A stretch of 64,000 nt of DNA from Candidatus Roizmanbacteria bacterium RIFCSPLOWO2_01_FULL_39_19. Its GTDB lineage: Bacteria; Patescibacteriota; Microgenomatia; UBA1406; HO2-37-13b. The notes beneath the pieces were generated by a model. It had not been told where the DNA came from, searched no databases, and was given only the letters and a program-made list of their open reading frames with translations. The DNA is taken from positions 16,046-80,045 of the forward strand of contig MGAM01000013.1 of NCBI GenBank assembly GCA_001789725.1. The letters run 5' to 3'. Position numbers and translations under genes: made by a program. Below are positions 28,685 through 39,463 of the stretch, in pieces. Each line of letters begins with the position of its first letter. Position 1 is the first letter of the stretch.

Positions 28685-30366
28685 TTTGTATAAATTTTAA
28701 ATGGGGTTAACAGGTTTGCTCCGACGATCGAATCTATCTGTCTTAATCCGTTGGGTATTTTACAGTTGTGACGATCAATCACAAGAATGCGAGGTAGTCC
28801 CATATCAATATTGGAGCTAGATGAGCATTCGCTTTTGACGAAAAAAACATTATTGATATTTTCCAGTTGTATATTAAATTTTATTCTTTTTGCAAACTCC
28901 TTGTTAAAGTTATTTGTATAAAACAGATAGTAGAGAGGAAATGTCCTGTCAATGGGTAAGTAAACTTTGTTGTAAGCCTTTCTATGTTTTTCAACATATT
29001 TCACAATTTCCTTTTGCCCGTCATTCCTAACTAAACTTGTTGCTCTATCACTTTGAACCGAATATTGGTGCCAAAAAAAAACTAATTCACCTATTAGGAT
29101 AGACATTACTGCGAGTAAGATAATTTTTTTGTATTTTGGGATTAACGCTAATTGGAACAGGCCATATCCAATCAATATTGAAAGAGGAATTGTCATAAAA
29201 ACCGATCGGTGAATGTTTGGAGAGTCAATAATAGTTAGTCCTGCAGGAATCGGCGCCAGGAAAAGTAAAAAAAATACCATCATTAAATTTTTTTTATCTA
29301 ATTTTCCTTTATCTTTTTTAAGAATGTGGTAAAGTCCAAGCAATAGAAGAGGCAAAAAGATGACATATAACAGTCCCTGCTCTGGTACAAAAAAATGAGG
29401 TGAGTTTCCTCCTCTGACAAATAAAACATCAGGAGAAAAATAGCGACTATATTGATAAATAAATTCTCGGGAATATCCCAGGATTTTGTTGCTAAAAATT
29501 CTTGCTATAACTACCGATTTCTCATTAAATATCGCCTCTTGAATTCTTATCGAAACTCCTGACAACGGGCTAAAAATTGATGTCTGAATAAATCTACCTT
29601 TCCCCCATGCGGTTAACCCAATAAAGAGAGTTAAACCGGTAAAAAGTAAGCACATAAGAGTTGGCAATGCAATTTTTGTCTTGTTATTTTTTTTAAAGTA
29701 AATTAGAAGATATATTAAAAAAACAGCCGGGGTATAGATTCGAAACGGATGGTAAAAAAAATAAGAAAATAGAAATATAATTAATGATAAAAATAAATAT
29801 TTATAGTTATTTTTTGTCTTAAAAAATAGCAGCAGAACAAGTCCAAATGCAAAAACCGTTGAGCCCATTAAGCCCTCAACGGTGGTCCTTGACAATACTA
29901 TATGCCAAGGCATAATGGCAATCACAAAGGCCGAGCACAACCCAGCAACCGCATTTTTAAATGTCAGTTTTGATAAAAAATATACTGGAAATACCGCAAG
30001 CGCCCCAAGAAACGCACCAAAAAACCTTACTCCTAAGCCATTAGGACCAAACAACACCACTCCTAATCCGGATAGATAAAATGGTAATATAATATAGTAG
30101 TCACCGAATTTATTGAAGTAAAGAAGTGGCCATTTATTCCCGTAAACGTCAATTCCATTCCTTAAAATAAAATGGCCAACGTAGCCACTTAATATTTCAT
30201 CTTCATGGAGATTAATAGGAAGTTTGTCAAGATTATAAACCCTTAAAAAAAGAGCGATTAAAAAAATAACAAAAAGCGCAATAATATTTCTGTGATTAGT
30301 AAAAAACTTGACATAAAACATAAATTTTCTTAAAAAGAAATTAATTCTGGTTACCCGGAAAGTCAA
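28681..30366 (-). CDS. multi-TM glycosyltransferase (GT39-like)
   Basis: LALFLRVYNLDKLPINLHEDEILSGYVG N-terminus; about 11 TM helices. Confidence 0.75.
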   Translation of the reverse strand: MTFRVTRINFFLRKFMFYVKFFTNHRNIIALFVIFLIALFLRVYNLDKLPINLHEDEILSGYVGHFILRNGIDVYGNKWPLLYFNKFGDYYIILPFYLSGLGVVLFGPNGLGVRFFGAFLGALAVFPVYFLSKLTFKNAVAGLCSAFVIAIMPWHIVLSRTTVEGLMGSTVFAFGLVLLLFFKTKNNYKYLFLSLIIFLFSYFFYHPFRIYTPAVFLIYLLIYFKKNNKTKIALPTLMCLLFTGLTLFIGLTAWGKGRFIQTSIFSPLSGVSIRIQEAIFNEKSVVIARIFSNKILGYSREFIYQYSRYFSPDVLFVRGGNSPHFFVPEQGLLYVIFLPLLLLGLYHILKKDKGKLDKKNLMMVFFLLFLAPIPAGLTIIDSPNIHRSVFMTIPLSILIGYGLFQLALIPKYKKIILLAVMSILIGELVFFWHQYSVQSDRATSLVRNDGQKEIVKYVEKHRKAYNKVYLPIDRTFPLYYLFYTNNFNKEFAKRIKFNIQLENINNVFFVKSECSSSSNIDMGLPRILVIDRHNCKIPNGLRQIDSIVGANLLTPFKIYTN

Positions 30367-32032
30367 AAAATCTTTTTAAAATATGTTTCTTTTTTTCTAC
30401 GAAGAAAAAAATTATCAGTCCAGCAATGGACAGAGCCGACACTAAATTGCCAAGCACTCTAACTTTCGTATCGGTAAATTTTAAGTAAATATTATGCCTT
30501 CCTTTGGGTACGTTATAAGTTATTATCCCGCGGTAATTTGGATCCTGAAATTGGATGTCAACTGGCTTTGAATCTACCCAAACCTTCCAACCCGGAAAAT
30601 AGAAAGTATAGTCAGCCATTCTTATATCTGTTATGGCATTAACTGCATATTTACGCCATGAATTACTTAATTCTCTTGAAACGATTTTCCCTTGTCCTTC
30701 TATAATTTCACCTTTCTGTCTTTTTACTGGATAGTCATCAGTTATTCCTGTCCAGATTGTATTCATGTTTGTTGAATGGAGATTAATTTTTGTAAATAGG
30801 TACTGACTTAAAGGGTGATCCGTATTGTTCTTACTGTAAAGTTGGGGAAATCGTAAAAATGCAAAAGCGACTATCAACGTCAGAGCAGCTATTTTTAGCT
30901 TATTATTTTCAAATTTATTTAAGATATACGCTATAATAATTGGGGGGACAAAAATAAATAGCGACAACATGCGCCATGGGAATTGTATATTGCTTAAGAT
31001 GTTAATCTTCTCGTAAAAAATAAGGGCATAATCGGTAGTCAAAAATAACGACGTAACCCCAACAAAAACGGCTATGTCTAGCATATCAACTTTCCATTTT
31101 TTAGCTATCATGATCCGTCTTACTAAGTAGAGTATTCCAATAACAAGTATTATCACCTCAAATAATCCTGGAGTAACAAAGTGGCCACGATTTAAGACGT
31201 CACGATCAAAATAATAGTACCAGTTTGGGTCTATAAAATTCTTTAGGTGAAGTGTCTGTCCCTGTGTTAGGTGATTTCCGCTTCCGTAGTAAAAATATTT
31301 AATTTCAATATTTAAAGGAATAAGGTAATATGCAGCCATCAGAAGGCCCCAACCCATTGACACGCCTGTTAAAAATAACTTTTTAATTTTTTCTTTCTCA
31401 TCTTTTAATAAAAATAACAGGTAAGGAAATATAATAAATGATGCAACAACCATCATCATCGGATGGCTAAGCGCCAATCCAGTAAATGATATCGCGAGTA
31501 AAATAATTGCCCATCGCTTTTTTTCTTTTATAAGATAATAAAGCGCAAATAGCACTAAAGGGAAAAATACTGATGCGAAAAACTCCGGCAATGCCTCTCT
31601 TACATAAAGATTTAATATTCTGTAAGGCGAGATGTTGTATAAAAATATTGCGACAGTCGATGGTATTTGTTTGAAATAAATCCTCAAGAATTTATACAAA
31701 ATCAGATTTGAAAGGACTGTCGCAATTAAGGCAACTATCTTCCACGACACAATTGCATTATGTGTGATAAAAGTCATCCACGCTCCCAAATATGAGATAA
31801 ATTGATGGGCCACCAGAGGAACTGGCATGCCATAGTTTGCAAAACCGTCAGCCCATGTTGGTTTAAGATCTCCACTTTTGATGGCAAGATAAAATTGGGT
31901 AATTGTTGTAATGTGCGCTCTCCCATCCATATGAGCAGAGTGACCTTTGTTGAAAAAAAGGTCAAAGACCAATAAAAAAGAAACTAAAAGAATAAAAAAA
32001 ATATAAAAACGTTCTTTCGTTTGAATAAACAT
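30341..32032 (-). CDS. multi-TM protein (PTPS-related / YfhO-like membrane domain)
   Basis: HMDGRAHITTITQFYLAIKSGDLKPTWADGFANYGMPVPLVAHQF and C-terminal YFPGWKVWVDSKPVD. Confidence 0.6.
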   Translation of the reverse strand: MFIQTKERFYIFFILLVSFLLVFDLFFNKGHSAHMDGRAHITTITQFYLAIKSGDLKPTWADGFANYGMPVPLVAHQFISYLGAWMTFITHNAIVSWKIVALIATVLSNLILYKFLRIYFKQIPSTVAIFLYNISPYRILNLYVREALPEFFASVFFPLVLFALYYLIKEKKRWAIILLAISFTGLALSHPMMMVVASFIIFPYLLFLLKDEKEKIKKLFLTGVSMGWGLLMAAYYLIPLNIEIKYFYYGSGNHLTQGQTLHLKNFIDPNWYYYFDRDVLNRGHFVTPGLFEVIILVIGILYLVRRIMIAKKWKVDMLDIAVFVGVTSLFLTTDYALIFYEKINILSNIQFPWRMLSLFIFVPPIIIAYILNKFENNKLKIAALTLIVAFAFLRFPQLYSKNNTDHPLSQYLFTKINLHSTNMNTIWTGITDDYPVKRQKGEIIEGQGKIVSRELSNSWRKYAVNAITDIRMADYTFYFPGWKVWVDSKPVDIQFQDPNYRGIITYNVPKGRHNIYLKFTDTKVRVLGNLVSALSIAGLIIFFFVEKKKHILKRFFDFPGNQN

Positions 32033-32078
32033 TTACTCAGTTATTAAATAACTTTAACATTATATACTATGTGTATAC

Positions 32079-32666
32079 ATGAACATTATGCGGTATAAGT
32101 TTGAATTCATTTTAATCACATTAGTTCTGATACTTTTTGTAATCTTGCAGCCTAAGCTGTCGGTCTATCTTTTCTACCCAAAAAGAACCACAATGTTGAA
32201 CGGTTTTACTAAAGATATAAAAACAACACAGAAAATAGATGCAAAGAAGTTCTGGCAGTTTCGGGAGTTTTATTATCCGGGCTATATAAAAATTGACAAG
32301 AGCGGATTTAAATACCCCAAGTATTTGCAACAACTGAAAACATTGGGAGTTAAAATGGTTGATAATACTGCCCCAAGAGTATTTTTGATCTATAACTCAG
32401 ACAAACTGAGCAGCGTCGAAGCAATTGTTGAAAAAGACCAACTGAAGGATTTAGTTATTGACTTAAAATCAAGTTCAGAGTCAACGCTTATTGATAATAA
32501 AACAGAATACGTTGCCAAGTTTCATGACAAAATTTATGTTTACTTTGTAAAACCTGTCCCAGAGATGCTTACCGCCAACGGATATTATGACTATAAAAAT
32601 CCTCATGATAGAGTAATTATTGAAGGAAAATATTGGCTAAATATAAGCGCAATCAATATTAATTAG
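32079..32666 (+). CDS. hypothetical membrane-anchored protein
   Basis: N-terminal TM, 195 aa. Confidence 0.55.
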   Translation: MNIMRYKFEFILITLVLILFVILQPKLSVYLFYPKRTTMLNGFTKDIKTTQKIDAKKFWQFREFYYPGYIKIDKSGFKYPKYLQQLKTLGVKMVDNTAPRVFLIYNSDKLSSVEAIVEKDQLKDLVIDLKSSSESTLIDNKTEYVAKFHDKIYVYFVKPVPEMLTANGYYDYKNPHDRVIIEGKYWLNISAININ

Positions 32667-34386
32667 TTATATACACGGTAACAAGATTGTTTTTATATAT
32701 TTTCTTAAATTTACGTCGACAACTATTTAGTTTATTTCCTATTGGGTTTTGTTTTAATTCGTATAAATAATTTGCTTTCCTTATTACATCGCAATTCCAA
32801 TTACGACTCATATCAGCTCTCTCTCTGTAATCAATACCGACTAGCTGCAGTTGAACTTCGTCAGCTATAAAACTCTGTTTATTAGAGAACGCAGTAATAT
32901 ACGATGAGTCTCCAAGTGAATAAATCGGTAATGGCCTAACTGAAGGGCGATTCTTATCAGTTGGCAGCGGTGAAAATACAACGCCATATGGTTGTTTCTT
33001 TAAAAAATCAAGGGCGACAATTTCATCTTTTGGAAGATATACATGTCCCGGTGGTTGACCAAAAGTCCTTATTATGTCAAGCGACGTGGGAACGGTTAGA
33101 AGTAAAATAACCGAAGTTATAATTGCCCCGATTGTTTTATTTTTTTTAATCAGCAAATAAATTGTTTCTGCTGCAAAAATATTGCTTAAGAAAAAGGCAT
33201 AATAACTAAATTGAACAGTGTTCCACCAAACACCTCTCTGAATAAAAAAAATACTAAGTACAAGTGAAAAGACTACTGTTAAAAATACGATAATATCAAA
33301 TTGCATAATTTTCCTTTTTAGCGCTTGATTGAGTAAATATATAAGCCCGATCATTCTTGTTCCGAAATTAAAAACTATGTAAAGTCCCAAAACAAACATA
33401 TTGATTACTACAAGTCGAGGGCTAAACCGGCCTGAGTTTTCAAGAAAATATTTTGCATTTGTTATGTTTTTCATATAAAGAAGTTTTGGCTCTTCAATTA
33501 TTGGATATACTGTCGAAAAAGGAGAATAAACTAACGGAAGTCCTCCGTTAGTCTGTCCTCCAATTCCATAAAAGAAGAAAATAACAATAAGAGAAAATCC
33601 GCCGACAAACAACAAAGATTTTATAAAACCTAAAATATCCTTTGACTTATAAAAAGTCAGGGCAAAATATAGCAGCACAATAAAACCACTTATTATGCCC
33701 GCATAAAACTTCAGTGCAAGATTAATTGCGACTAAAAATCCTAACATGATTATATTCTTTAAACTTGGTTTAGGGCTCTTTATGACGACTAGAATTAGCG
33801 TTATGATCACAAGCGAAAATGCGTATTGAAGATTTGTTAGCGAAAGAAGTGATTGCATAGCCAAGAGTCCACTTGATCCCCATATTGTCTTGTCGTGAAT
33901 CCAGGTAATTACAAATGAAAAAGATCCGGAAAAAAACACAAAAAAAAGAAATATGAATGCAAATACTTTTTCTTTGTGAATCTTCTCTGATAGCTTTAAC
34001 AGCAGGTAGCTAAATAATCCAAACCATACAATGGGAAGAATCTTAAAGTAACTCGCTGTTGCTGAGATACCCAACTTTGTTAGAAAATAAATCAAAACAT
34101 CAAGAAAGTAATTATAGCTGGATAGTATCTCACCAGAAAAGGTCGGGGCAACGAACGGAAAATGATTAAATGATATTGCAACGATTGCAAGATGCCAGAT
34201 AGCATCGTGACCATGGGCTCCCCAGAAATACAATCCGCACGTACCTCCAAAACAATATTGGCTTCCACTGGGAATAATTGTCAACATATAGCTGGCAAAG
34301 GCGATTATTATCAATAGGACTATCGCAAGATTTTTTTTAATCAAACTTATCATTTTTTTTATTTCCCAAAAAAGCCATTCTGACAT
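32659..34386 (-). CDS. hypothetical multi-TM protein
   Basis: 575 aa, many hydrophobic helices. Confidence 0.6.
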   Translation of the reverse strand: MSEWLFWEIKKMISLIKKNLAIVLLIIIAFASYMLTIIPSGSQYCFGGTCGLYFWGAHGHDAIWHLAIVAISFNHFPFVAPTFSGEILSSYNYFLDVLIYFLTKLGISATASYFKILPIVWFGLFSYLLLKLSEKIHKEKVFAFIFLFFVFFSGSFSFVITWIHDKTIWGSSGLLAMQSLLSLTNLQYAFSLVIITLILVVIKSPKPSLKNIIMLGFLVAINLALKFYAGIISGFIVLLYFALTFYKSKDILGFIKSLLFVGGFSLIVIFFFYGIGGQTNGGLPLVYSPFSTVYPIIEEPKLLYMKNITNAKYFLENSGRFSPRLVVINMFVLGLYIVFNFGTRMIGLIYLLNQALKRKIMQFDIIVFLTVVFSLVLSIFFIQRGVWWNTVQFSYYAFFLSNIFAAETIYLLIKKNKTIGAIITSVILLLTVPTSLDIIRTFGQPPGHVYLPKDEIVALDFLKKQPYGVVFSPLPTDKNRPSVRPLPIYSLGDSSYITAFSNKQSFIADEVQLQLVGIDYRERADMSRNWNCDVIRKANYLYELKQNPIGNKLNSCRRKFKKIYKNNLVTVYITN

Positions 34387-34408
34387 ATCATGTATTATAC
34401 TGCTATCT

Positions 34409-35962
34409 ATGTTTTTTCTAGGGTTTCTATTTTCGTTACCCGTCTTACTTTGGATCTATATCAATAACTGGAATGAAACTCGCCTAGACAGCTTGACTCC
34501 ACCAATTATTATTATTGGGGTAATTATTTTACTAACTTTTTTAGTTAGTTTATTTTTTTTAAAGAAGCAAAATATTGCAATATTATATTCAGCAATTTTT
34601 GTTCTTTTGTTTTTTTCGTATGGAACATTGACAAGATTTATCCATCAATTTCCTACTATCACTAGTATTCTTCATTCCCGACCGGAGAAACTTGCAATCC
34701 TTTTAACTTGTAGCATTTTAATAATTGTTTTTTTGAAAGTAAATAAAATTAATGAATTGTCGTTAAGCAAACTTATTAACTCGCTGATAGTCGCGGGAAT
34801 CGTTCTTGCTATATTTCCACTTGTTTTTATTATTCTTCATGAAATAAAGCGTCCTCCCTTGTTTGATGGTCAACTATTCTCAATTAATAACAAAATAAAT
34901 AAGAATAATACTCCTGACATTTATTATCTAATTGTTGAGAGATATGCAGGTTTTGAAACTCTTAAAAAGAGATATAACTTTCGATCTGATTTAGAAAGAT
35001 ACTTAAAAAAAGAAGGATTTTATTTAGCTTCGTCACGGCCCAACTATCCCCACACCTCACTGTCTCTTGCATCATCTTTAAATATGAATTATCTAAGTTC
35101 CCTTGAAAAAAATGCCATTTTATACAAGGGTGATCAAACACATTTATTTAGCCTTATTAATAACTCTTTATTTTTTAATTTTCTAAAAAATAACGGATAT
35201 GCAATTTTTAATTTTAGCGACTTATGGCAAGGAACAGAATATAATCTTAACGCCGATTATAATTTTAATTACTACGGTCCCCTACCTGCATTTACAAGAT
35301 TATTTCTTGAAGAAACTGCATTTGATTTTTTCTACAAAAAATACCGCTTTGAAAAAGATAAAACAGCGTCATACAAAACAGACAAAAGATTGAGTGAGCA
35401 ATATAAGTTAAATAAACTCAAGGAAGTTGTAAGAATGAATAATAAAAAAATTGTTTTTTTTCATCTACTTGTTACTCACGAACCCTATATTTTAGGACCT
35501 TTAGGTCAATCATTAACTGATGAGGAATTTATCAAAACTCCCCATGAAAAAAAATATATCAATCACATTGGGTATAGCAATATTGTTTTAAGACAATTTG
35601 TCAACACCATTAAAAAAAGTCGTCGTCCCTTTATTATTGTCATTCAGGCCGACGAAGGACCTTATACACAGGAATTGAGAAAAGCGGTTGATAAAGGAAA
35701 TTTTTCATGGAAGAAGGTAAGCGACGATGCAATAACAACTCATATGAGCATATTAAACGCTTACTATTTCCTGGATAAAAATTATCAAAATTTGTATCCC
35801 ACAATTAGTCCTGTAAATAATTTTAGAGTAATTCTAAACCAGTTTTTTAATCAAGACTTGCCACTACTTGAGGACAAGTACTTTTTGAATCAGGATTTTA
35901 GTCATCTGTACAAATTTAAGGATATAACTAAAAAAATGTTAATTGATTTTCCAATTAAATAG
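34409..35962 (+). CDS. membrane sulfatase/alkaline-phosphatase-superfamily-like protein
   Basis: NTPDIYYLIVERYAGFETLKKRYNF, PHTSLSLASSLNMNYLS, PFIIVIQADEGP. Confidence 0.6.
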   Translation: MFFLGFLFSLPVLLWIYINNWNETRLDSLTPPIIIIGVIILLTFLVSLFFLKKQNIAILYSAIFVLLFFSYGTLTRFIHQFPTITSILHSRPEKLAILLTCSILIIVFLKVNKINELSLSKLINSLIVAGIVLAIFPLVFIILHEIKRPPLFDGQLFSINNKINKNNTPDIYYLIVERYAGFETLKKRYNFRSDLERYLKKEGFYLASSRPNYPHTSLSLASSLNMNYLSSLEKNAILYKGDQTHLFSLINNSLFFNFLKNNGYAIFNFSDLWQGTEYNLNADYNFNYYGPLPAFTRLFLEETAFDFFYKKYRFEKDKTASYKTDKRLSEQYKLNKLKEVVRMNNKKIVFFHLLVTHEPYILGPLGQSLTDEEFIKTPHEKKYINHIGYSNIVLRQFVNTIKKSRRPFIIVIQADEGPYTQELRKAVDKGNFSWKKVSDDAITTHMSILNAYYFLDKNYQNLYPTISPVNNFRVILNQFFNQDLPLLEDKYFLNQDFSHLYKFKDITKKMLIDFPIK

Positions 35963-35977
35963 GACTATTATTTTTCT

Positions 35978-36313
35978 ATGTCACTTATTATTTCACTAGT
36001 ACTTAACGCACTAGCAGTTTATGCTTCATCCTGGATTATTCCCGGCGTTCATCTTAATGACTTATATACCGCTCTTATTGTGGCTGTTGTCTTAGGATTA
36101 ATTAACACTTTTATCAAGCCGGTTTTGGTTTTGTTAACTTTACCAATTACTCTTCTCACTCTTGGATTATTTTCTCTCGTTATTAACGCATTAATGATTC
36201 TTTTGGTTGACAGATTAGTCTTAGGATTTGCAGTTGATGGATTTTTAGCAGCATTAATATTTAGCTTGGTTTTATCTATCATTAGCACAATCCTGAACAA
36301 TCTTTTCAATTAA
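35978..36313 (+). CDS. phage holin family 4-like membrane protein
   Basis: SSWIIPGVHLNDLYTALIVAVVLGLINTFIKPVLVLLTLPITLLTLGLFSLVINALMI. Confidence 0.88.
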   Translation: MSLIISLVLNALAVYASSWIIPGVHLNDLYTALIVAVVLGLINTFIKPVLVLLTLPITLLTLGLFSLVINALMILLVDRLVLGFAVDGFLAALIFSLVLSIISTILNNLFN

Positions 36314-36322
36314 AAACACACA

Positions 36323-37555
36323 CTAGCAAACCGATCCTGCCACAAATAGATCATTTACTCTGGTTTTAGTGTGAGTTGGAAGTTGAAAAAGCGCAAATTC
36401 GTGTTCTTCTCCCCAATATATACTTTTTACTCCGTATTTTTCTTTTATAGAAAAAATAGAATTTTTAAGATCATTTGATCTTTCTCCGTGTTCTTCAAAT
36501 AAATATTGTTGAATGCAGCTGTCGTCAACAAAATCTGTCAATACTACTCCAACTTGTCGGTAAAGCTTTGAACTATCAATGAGTTTTTCTAGTAACTTTC
36601 TCACCTGTTTAAAAATATCCCCGCTTAAATTTGTTGCCGATCTCAGACGTACTTCAAAATGAATATGGCGCATGGTCTGCAACCTCAAGAAACATAAAAC
36701 TTTTCGTGGCGCTTGTTTGTATCTGTATGCTTTAAAACAAGCCAAATTAAGGTTGTGAATAAAACGACTGAGTATATATTCCTTATCAGTTGTGGGTGAT
36801 GGGAACGTGCGAAATGTTGAAATTGACTGATACGAATCTTTTAAGTCACAGTTAACTGGTTGTCTATATTCTCCGTGAAGTTCAAAATATAATTTCTGTA
36901 TGTTTTTGTTGTACAGCAATTTTACCACTGACAATGGTTTTTTGTATAAGTCATATGCCGTGCTAATTCCATATTGTAAAAATTTATTGTTCAGCGCTCT
37001 TCCTACCCCACAGATTGCATCAATCGGCTGTTCTTTTAAAAATGGCTCGATATCTTTTTTTGAGACTATCGTATATCCGTGAGGTTTGTTGGCGCTAGAC
37101 GCCATTTTAGCAAGCGTTTTGTTGACAGAAACCCCAATTGAAACAGGGATCATTAACGACGACTCTATTTCATATTGAATTGCCTTAGCAATTTGTAAAT
37201 GTTCTTGTCTGTCAAGATACATTGATAAATCAATGAAAACTTCATCAACCGAAAAAACTTCAACAAGAGGACTAAACCGGCGCGATATGGCGACCATTTT
37301 TCTTGATATCGCCTCATACAAATGGTAATCAGAGTCAAAAATAATCACTTGCGGAAAATTCCTTTTAATATCACAGGCAAGCATTTCCCGCTTAACTCCT
37401 AAATTTTTTGCTTCATAAGACACCGCAGTTGCAACTCCCCTTTCCCTGCCAACTACAAGTGGCTTGTCACGAAACTGAGGATAAACAGACTGAATACATG
37501 ACGCAAAAAAGGAGTCGCCGTCAACGTGAGCAATAGCAATTGGCCAGTCATTCAT
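36323..37555 (-). CDS. Y-family DNA polymerase (DinB/UmuC-like)
   Basis: AHVDGDSFFASC, AVSYEAKNLGVKR, FSVDEVFIDLS, SIGVSVNKTLAKMAS. Confidence 0.93.
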   Translation of the reverse strand: MNDWPIAIAHVDGDSFFASCIQSVYPQFRDKPLVVGRERGVATAVSYEAKNLGVKREMLACDIKRNFPQVIIFDSDYHLYEAISRKMVAISRRFSPLVEVFSVDEVFIDLSMYLDRQEHLQIAKAIQYEIESSLMIPVSIGVSVNKTLAKMASSANKPHGYTIVSKKDIEPFLKEQPIDAICGVGRALNNKFLQYGISTAYDLYKKPLSVVKLLYNKNIQKLYFELHGEYRQPVNCDLKDSYQSISTFRTFPSPTTDKEYILSRFIHNLNLACFKAYRYKQAPRKVLCFLRLQTMRHIHFEVRLRSATNLSGDIFKQVRKLLEKLIDSSKLYRQVGVVLTDFVDDSCIQQYLFEEHGERSNDLKNSIFSIKEKYGVKSIYWGEEHEFALFQLPTHTKTRVNDLFVAGSVC

Positions 37556-37652
37556 ATCTCAAAACATGTAACTCGAAACGTGTAACGCAAGAAGACATTT
37601 TTTTATTAAGTTCTTCTTTTTTGAGTTAAAAGTTTTTGCGTTTTGTGTAATG

Positions 37653-37682
37653 ATTATAAGGTGAACGATCGTTTACTGTCAA
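37653..37682 (-). promoter_or_regulatory. Consensus promoter with embedded SOS/LexA-like palindrome
   Basis: Minus strand TTGACA-N18-TATAAT; the spacer carries GTAAACGATCGTTCAC (16-bp palindrome with one mismatched pair). Confidence 0.75.
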
Positions 37683-37732
37683 GTAATAAGATTGCAGAAA
37701 AAATAACATTTTTTTAGTATTCTAAACAAAGA

Positions 37733-38218
37733 ATGCTTATATCAGTTGAATTATTCGTAACCCAGATACGGGAGGAATGGGTGATATATAAAAAATATAC
37801 ATTTGATATTACAAAAGAAACATCAGATCCAGATGATTTGGTAGTTGAATATGCACAGAAGAATATATTTAAAGAAAATGTAAATCAACTAAATTTCGTT
37901 ATGCACTCAACAAGCTGGCATTACGATCACAATGGAAGAATCACAATGACGTACATGTTCTATTCAGACTTTATAGACGTAAAAATTATGTCTCATAAGC
38001 GAATTTTATTGAAAGATTTAACGATAGCAAAAAGCTCAAATCCTAAAAAGCCACGCCCAAACAAAATTACAGAGACAAACATAGTGGCTCACGGAATAAG
38101 ACACATCGGCTATTTAACTCAAACCGAAAAGAAACTTATATTTGCAAATGCGATTAAGCCGGCCAATTACGAGATTCTAAAACAAATTGTAAATAATCTT
38201 GCCGGAGAGATTGGGTAA
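37733..38218 (+). CDS. hypothetical protein
   Basis: 161 aa, intact ORF. Confidence 0.6.
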   Translation: MLISVELFVTQIREEWVIYKKYTFDITKETSDPDDLVVEYAQKNIFKENVNQLNFVMHSTSWHYDHNGRITMTYMFYSDFIDVKIMSHKRILLKDLTIAKSSNPKKPRPNKITETNIVAHGIRHIGYLTQTEKKLIFANAIKPANYEILKQIVNNLAGEIG

Positions 38219-38220
38219 TA

Positions 38221-39204
38221 CTAATTATTTCTCTGTTTATCACTTAAAAGTCGGGTTGAGTCAAGTTTTTGGCCAAAGTTCAGAAAATTTCTGGTAACAA
38301 GTGAGAGTTGGTTATAAGCATTAGTCATATGTTTTTGCAAAAGGGATAACGCTTTATTAGTCTGTTCATAATCTCGGCTCAAAGCCCGCAGATGAATCAG
38401 AATTTCTTTTGCTCTTTCTTCAATTTTCTCGCCTTCAAACGAAACTAAAAGAACGCGCAAATATGCATAAAAGCTCATTGGGGAAACCAGTAGCACTCTG
38501 TTTTTTCGGCTAAAATCGTGCATTTCTGTTGTAGAGATAATCTCGTAATAAACAGATTCTGAGGGAATATACATAATTGCATAATCAATTGTTCCCTCGC
38601 CAGGTTTTACATATTTTTCTCCTATCAATTTAATGTGTGTCTTTACATCATTTAAAAATGACTGATGGAATTTTTTTTGAATTTCTTCACCTTTTGATAA
38701 GATGTATTTCTGATAATTCTCTGAAGGAAATTTAGAGTCAATAGGAATGAATCCTTTTTGTGTTTTTAAAATAAAATCAACTTTTGACCCATCGGCAAAA
38801 CTATATTGGGCACTATACATCGATCGAGGTAAAAATTCTTCGAGGATCGATGATAATATATGTTCGCCAACTCCGCCTCTAAGTTTGGGGGATTTGAGCA
38901 AATTTTGAATATCACTCATAGACCGTCCAATTTCTGAAAACTCTCCTATTGATTTTTGAACTTGAGAGATAACTACAGATGCATTATCAAGTCGTTTATT
39001 AAAGTCGGCCATTGTTAAGTCGAGACGTTTATCAATCTTATCTGTTGACGACTCCATCCGAGAGGTAACTTGTTTGAGCCACTCGACAATCTCCTGACTT
39101 TGACTGGATTTATTTTTTACATCACGAAGTAAATACCAAATAACACCAATGATGGCAACGAAACCAATAATGATTATAAGAATTAATGCACTTATCTGAT
39201 TCAC
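38221..39204 (-). CDS. rmuC: RmuC family DNA recombination protein
   Basis: KLRGGVGEHILSSILEEFLP, DFILKTQKGFIPIDSKFPSENYQKYI, PGEGTIDYAIMYIPSESVYYEI. Confidence 0.92.
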   Translation of the reverse strand: MNQISALILIIIIGFVAIIGVIWYLLRDVKNKSSQSQEIVEWLKQVTSRMESSTDKIDKRLDLTMADFNKRLDNASVVISQVQKSIGEFSEIGRSMSDIQNLLKSPKLRGGVGEHILSSILEEFLPRSMYSAQYSFADGSKVDFILKTQKGFIPIDSKFPSENYQKYILSKGEEIQKKFHQSFLNDVKTHIKLIGEKYVKPGEGTIDYAIMYIPSESVYYEIISTTEMHDFSRKNRVLLVSPMSFYAYLRVLLVSFEGEKIEERAKEILIHLRALSRDYEQTNKALSLLQKHMTNAYNQLSLVTRNFLNFGQKLDSTRLLSDKQRNN

Positions 39205-39214
39205 AGTGCGCTAA

Positions 39215-39463
39215 TTATACAGAAATAAACTCCTCAACGCTTATGCCCGTCTGATTTAATATCGCTTTTAAGGTCCCTTTCGGTAAGTCTTTAAGATGGA
39301 GAGGAATAGTTGCGCGTTGTTTGGTTTTCATGTGATAAAGAATTACATGGCTTCCGGTCTGTCTATCCTTTACGAATCCGAGTTTTTGAAATCTTTTAAT
39401 AGCGTCTTTAGGTTTTAGAATCGGCAGTTTAGGCATGGGTAAGATTAAGTTTTGAAAAGTCAA
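39215..39463 (-). CDS. hicA: HicA-type toxin (start more likely at 39436)
   Basis: KPKDAIKRFQKLGFVKDRQTGSHVILYH...IPLHLKDLPKGTLKAILNQTGIS. Confidence 0.88.
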   Translation of the reverse strand: MTFQNLILPMPKLPILKPKDAIKRFQKLGFVKDRQTGSHVILYHMKTKQRATIPLHLKDLPKGTLKAILNQTGISVEEFISV

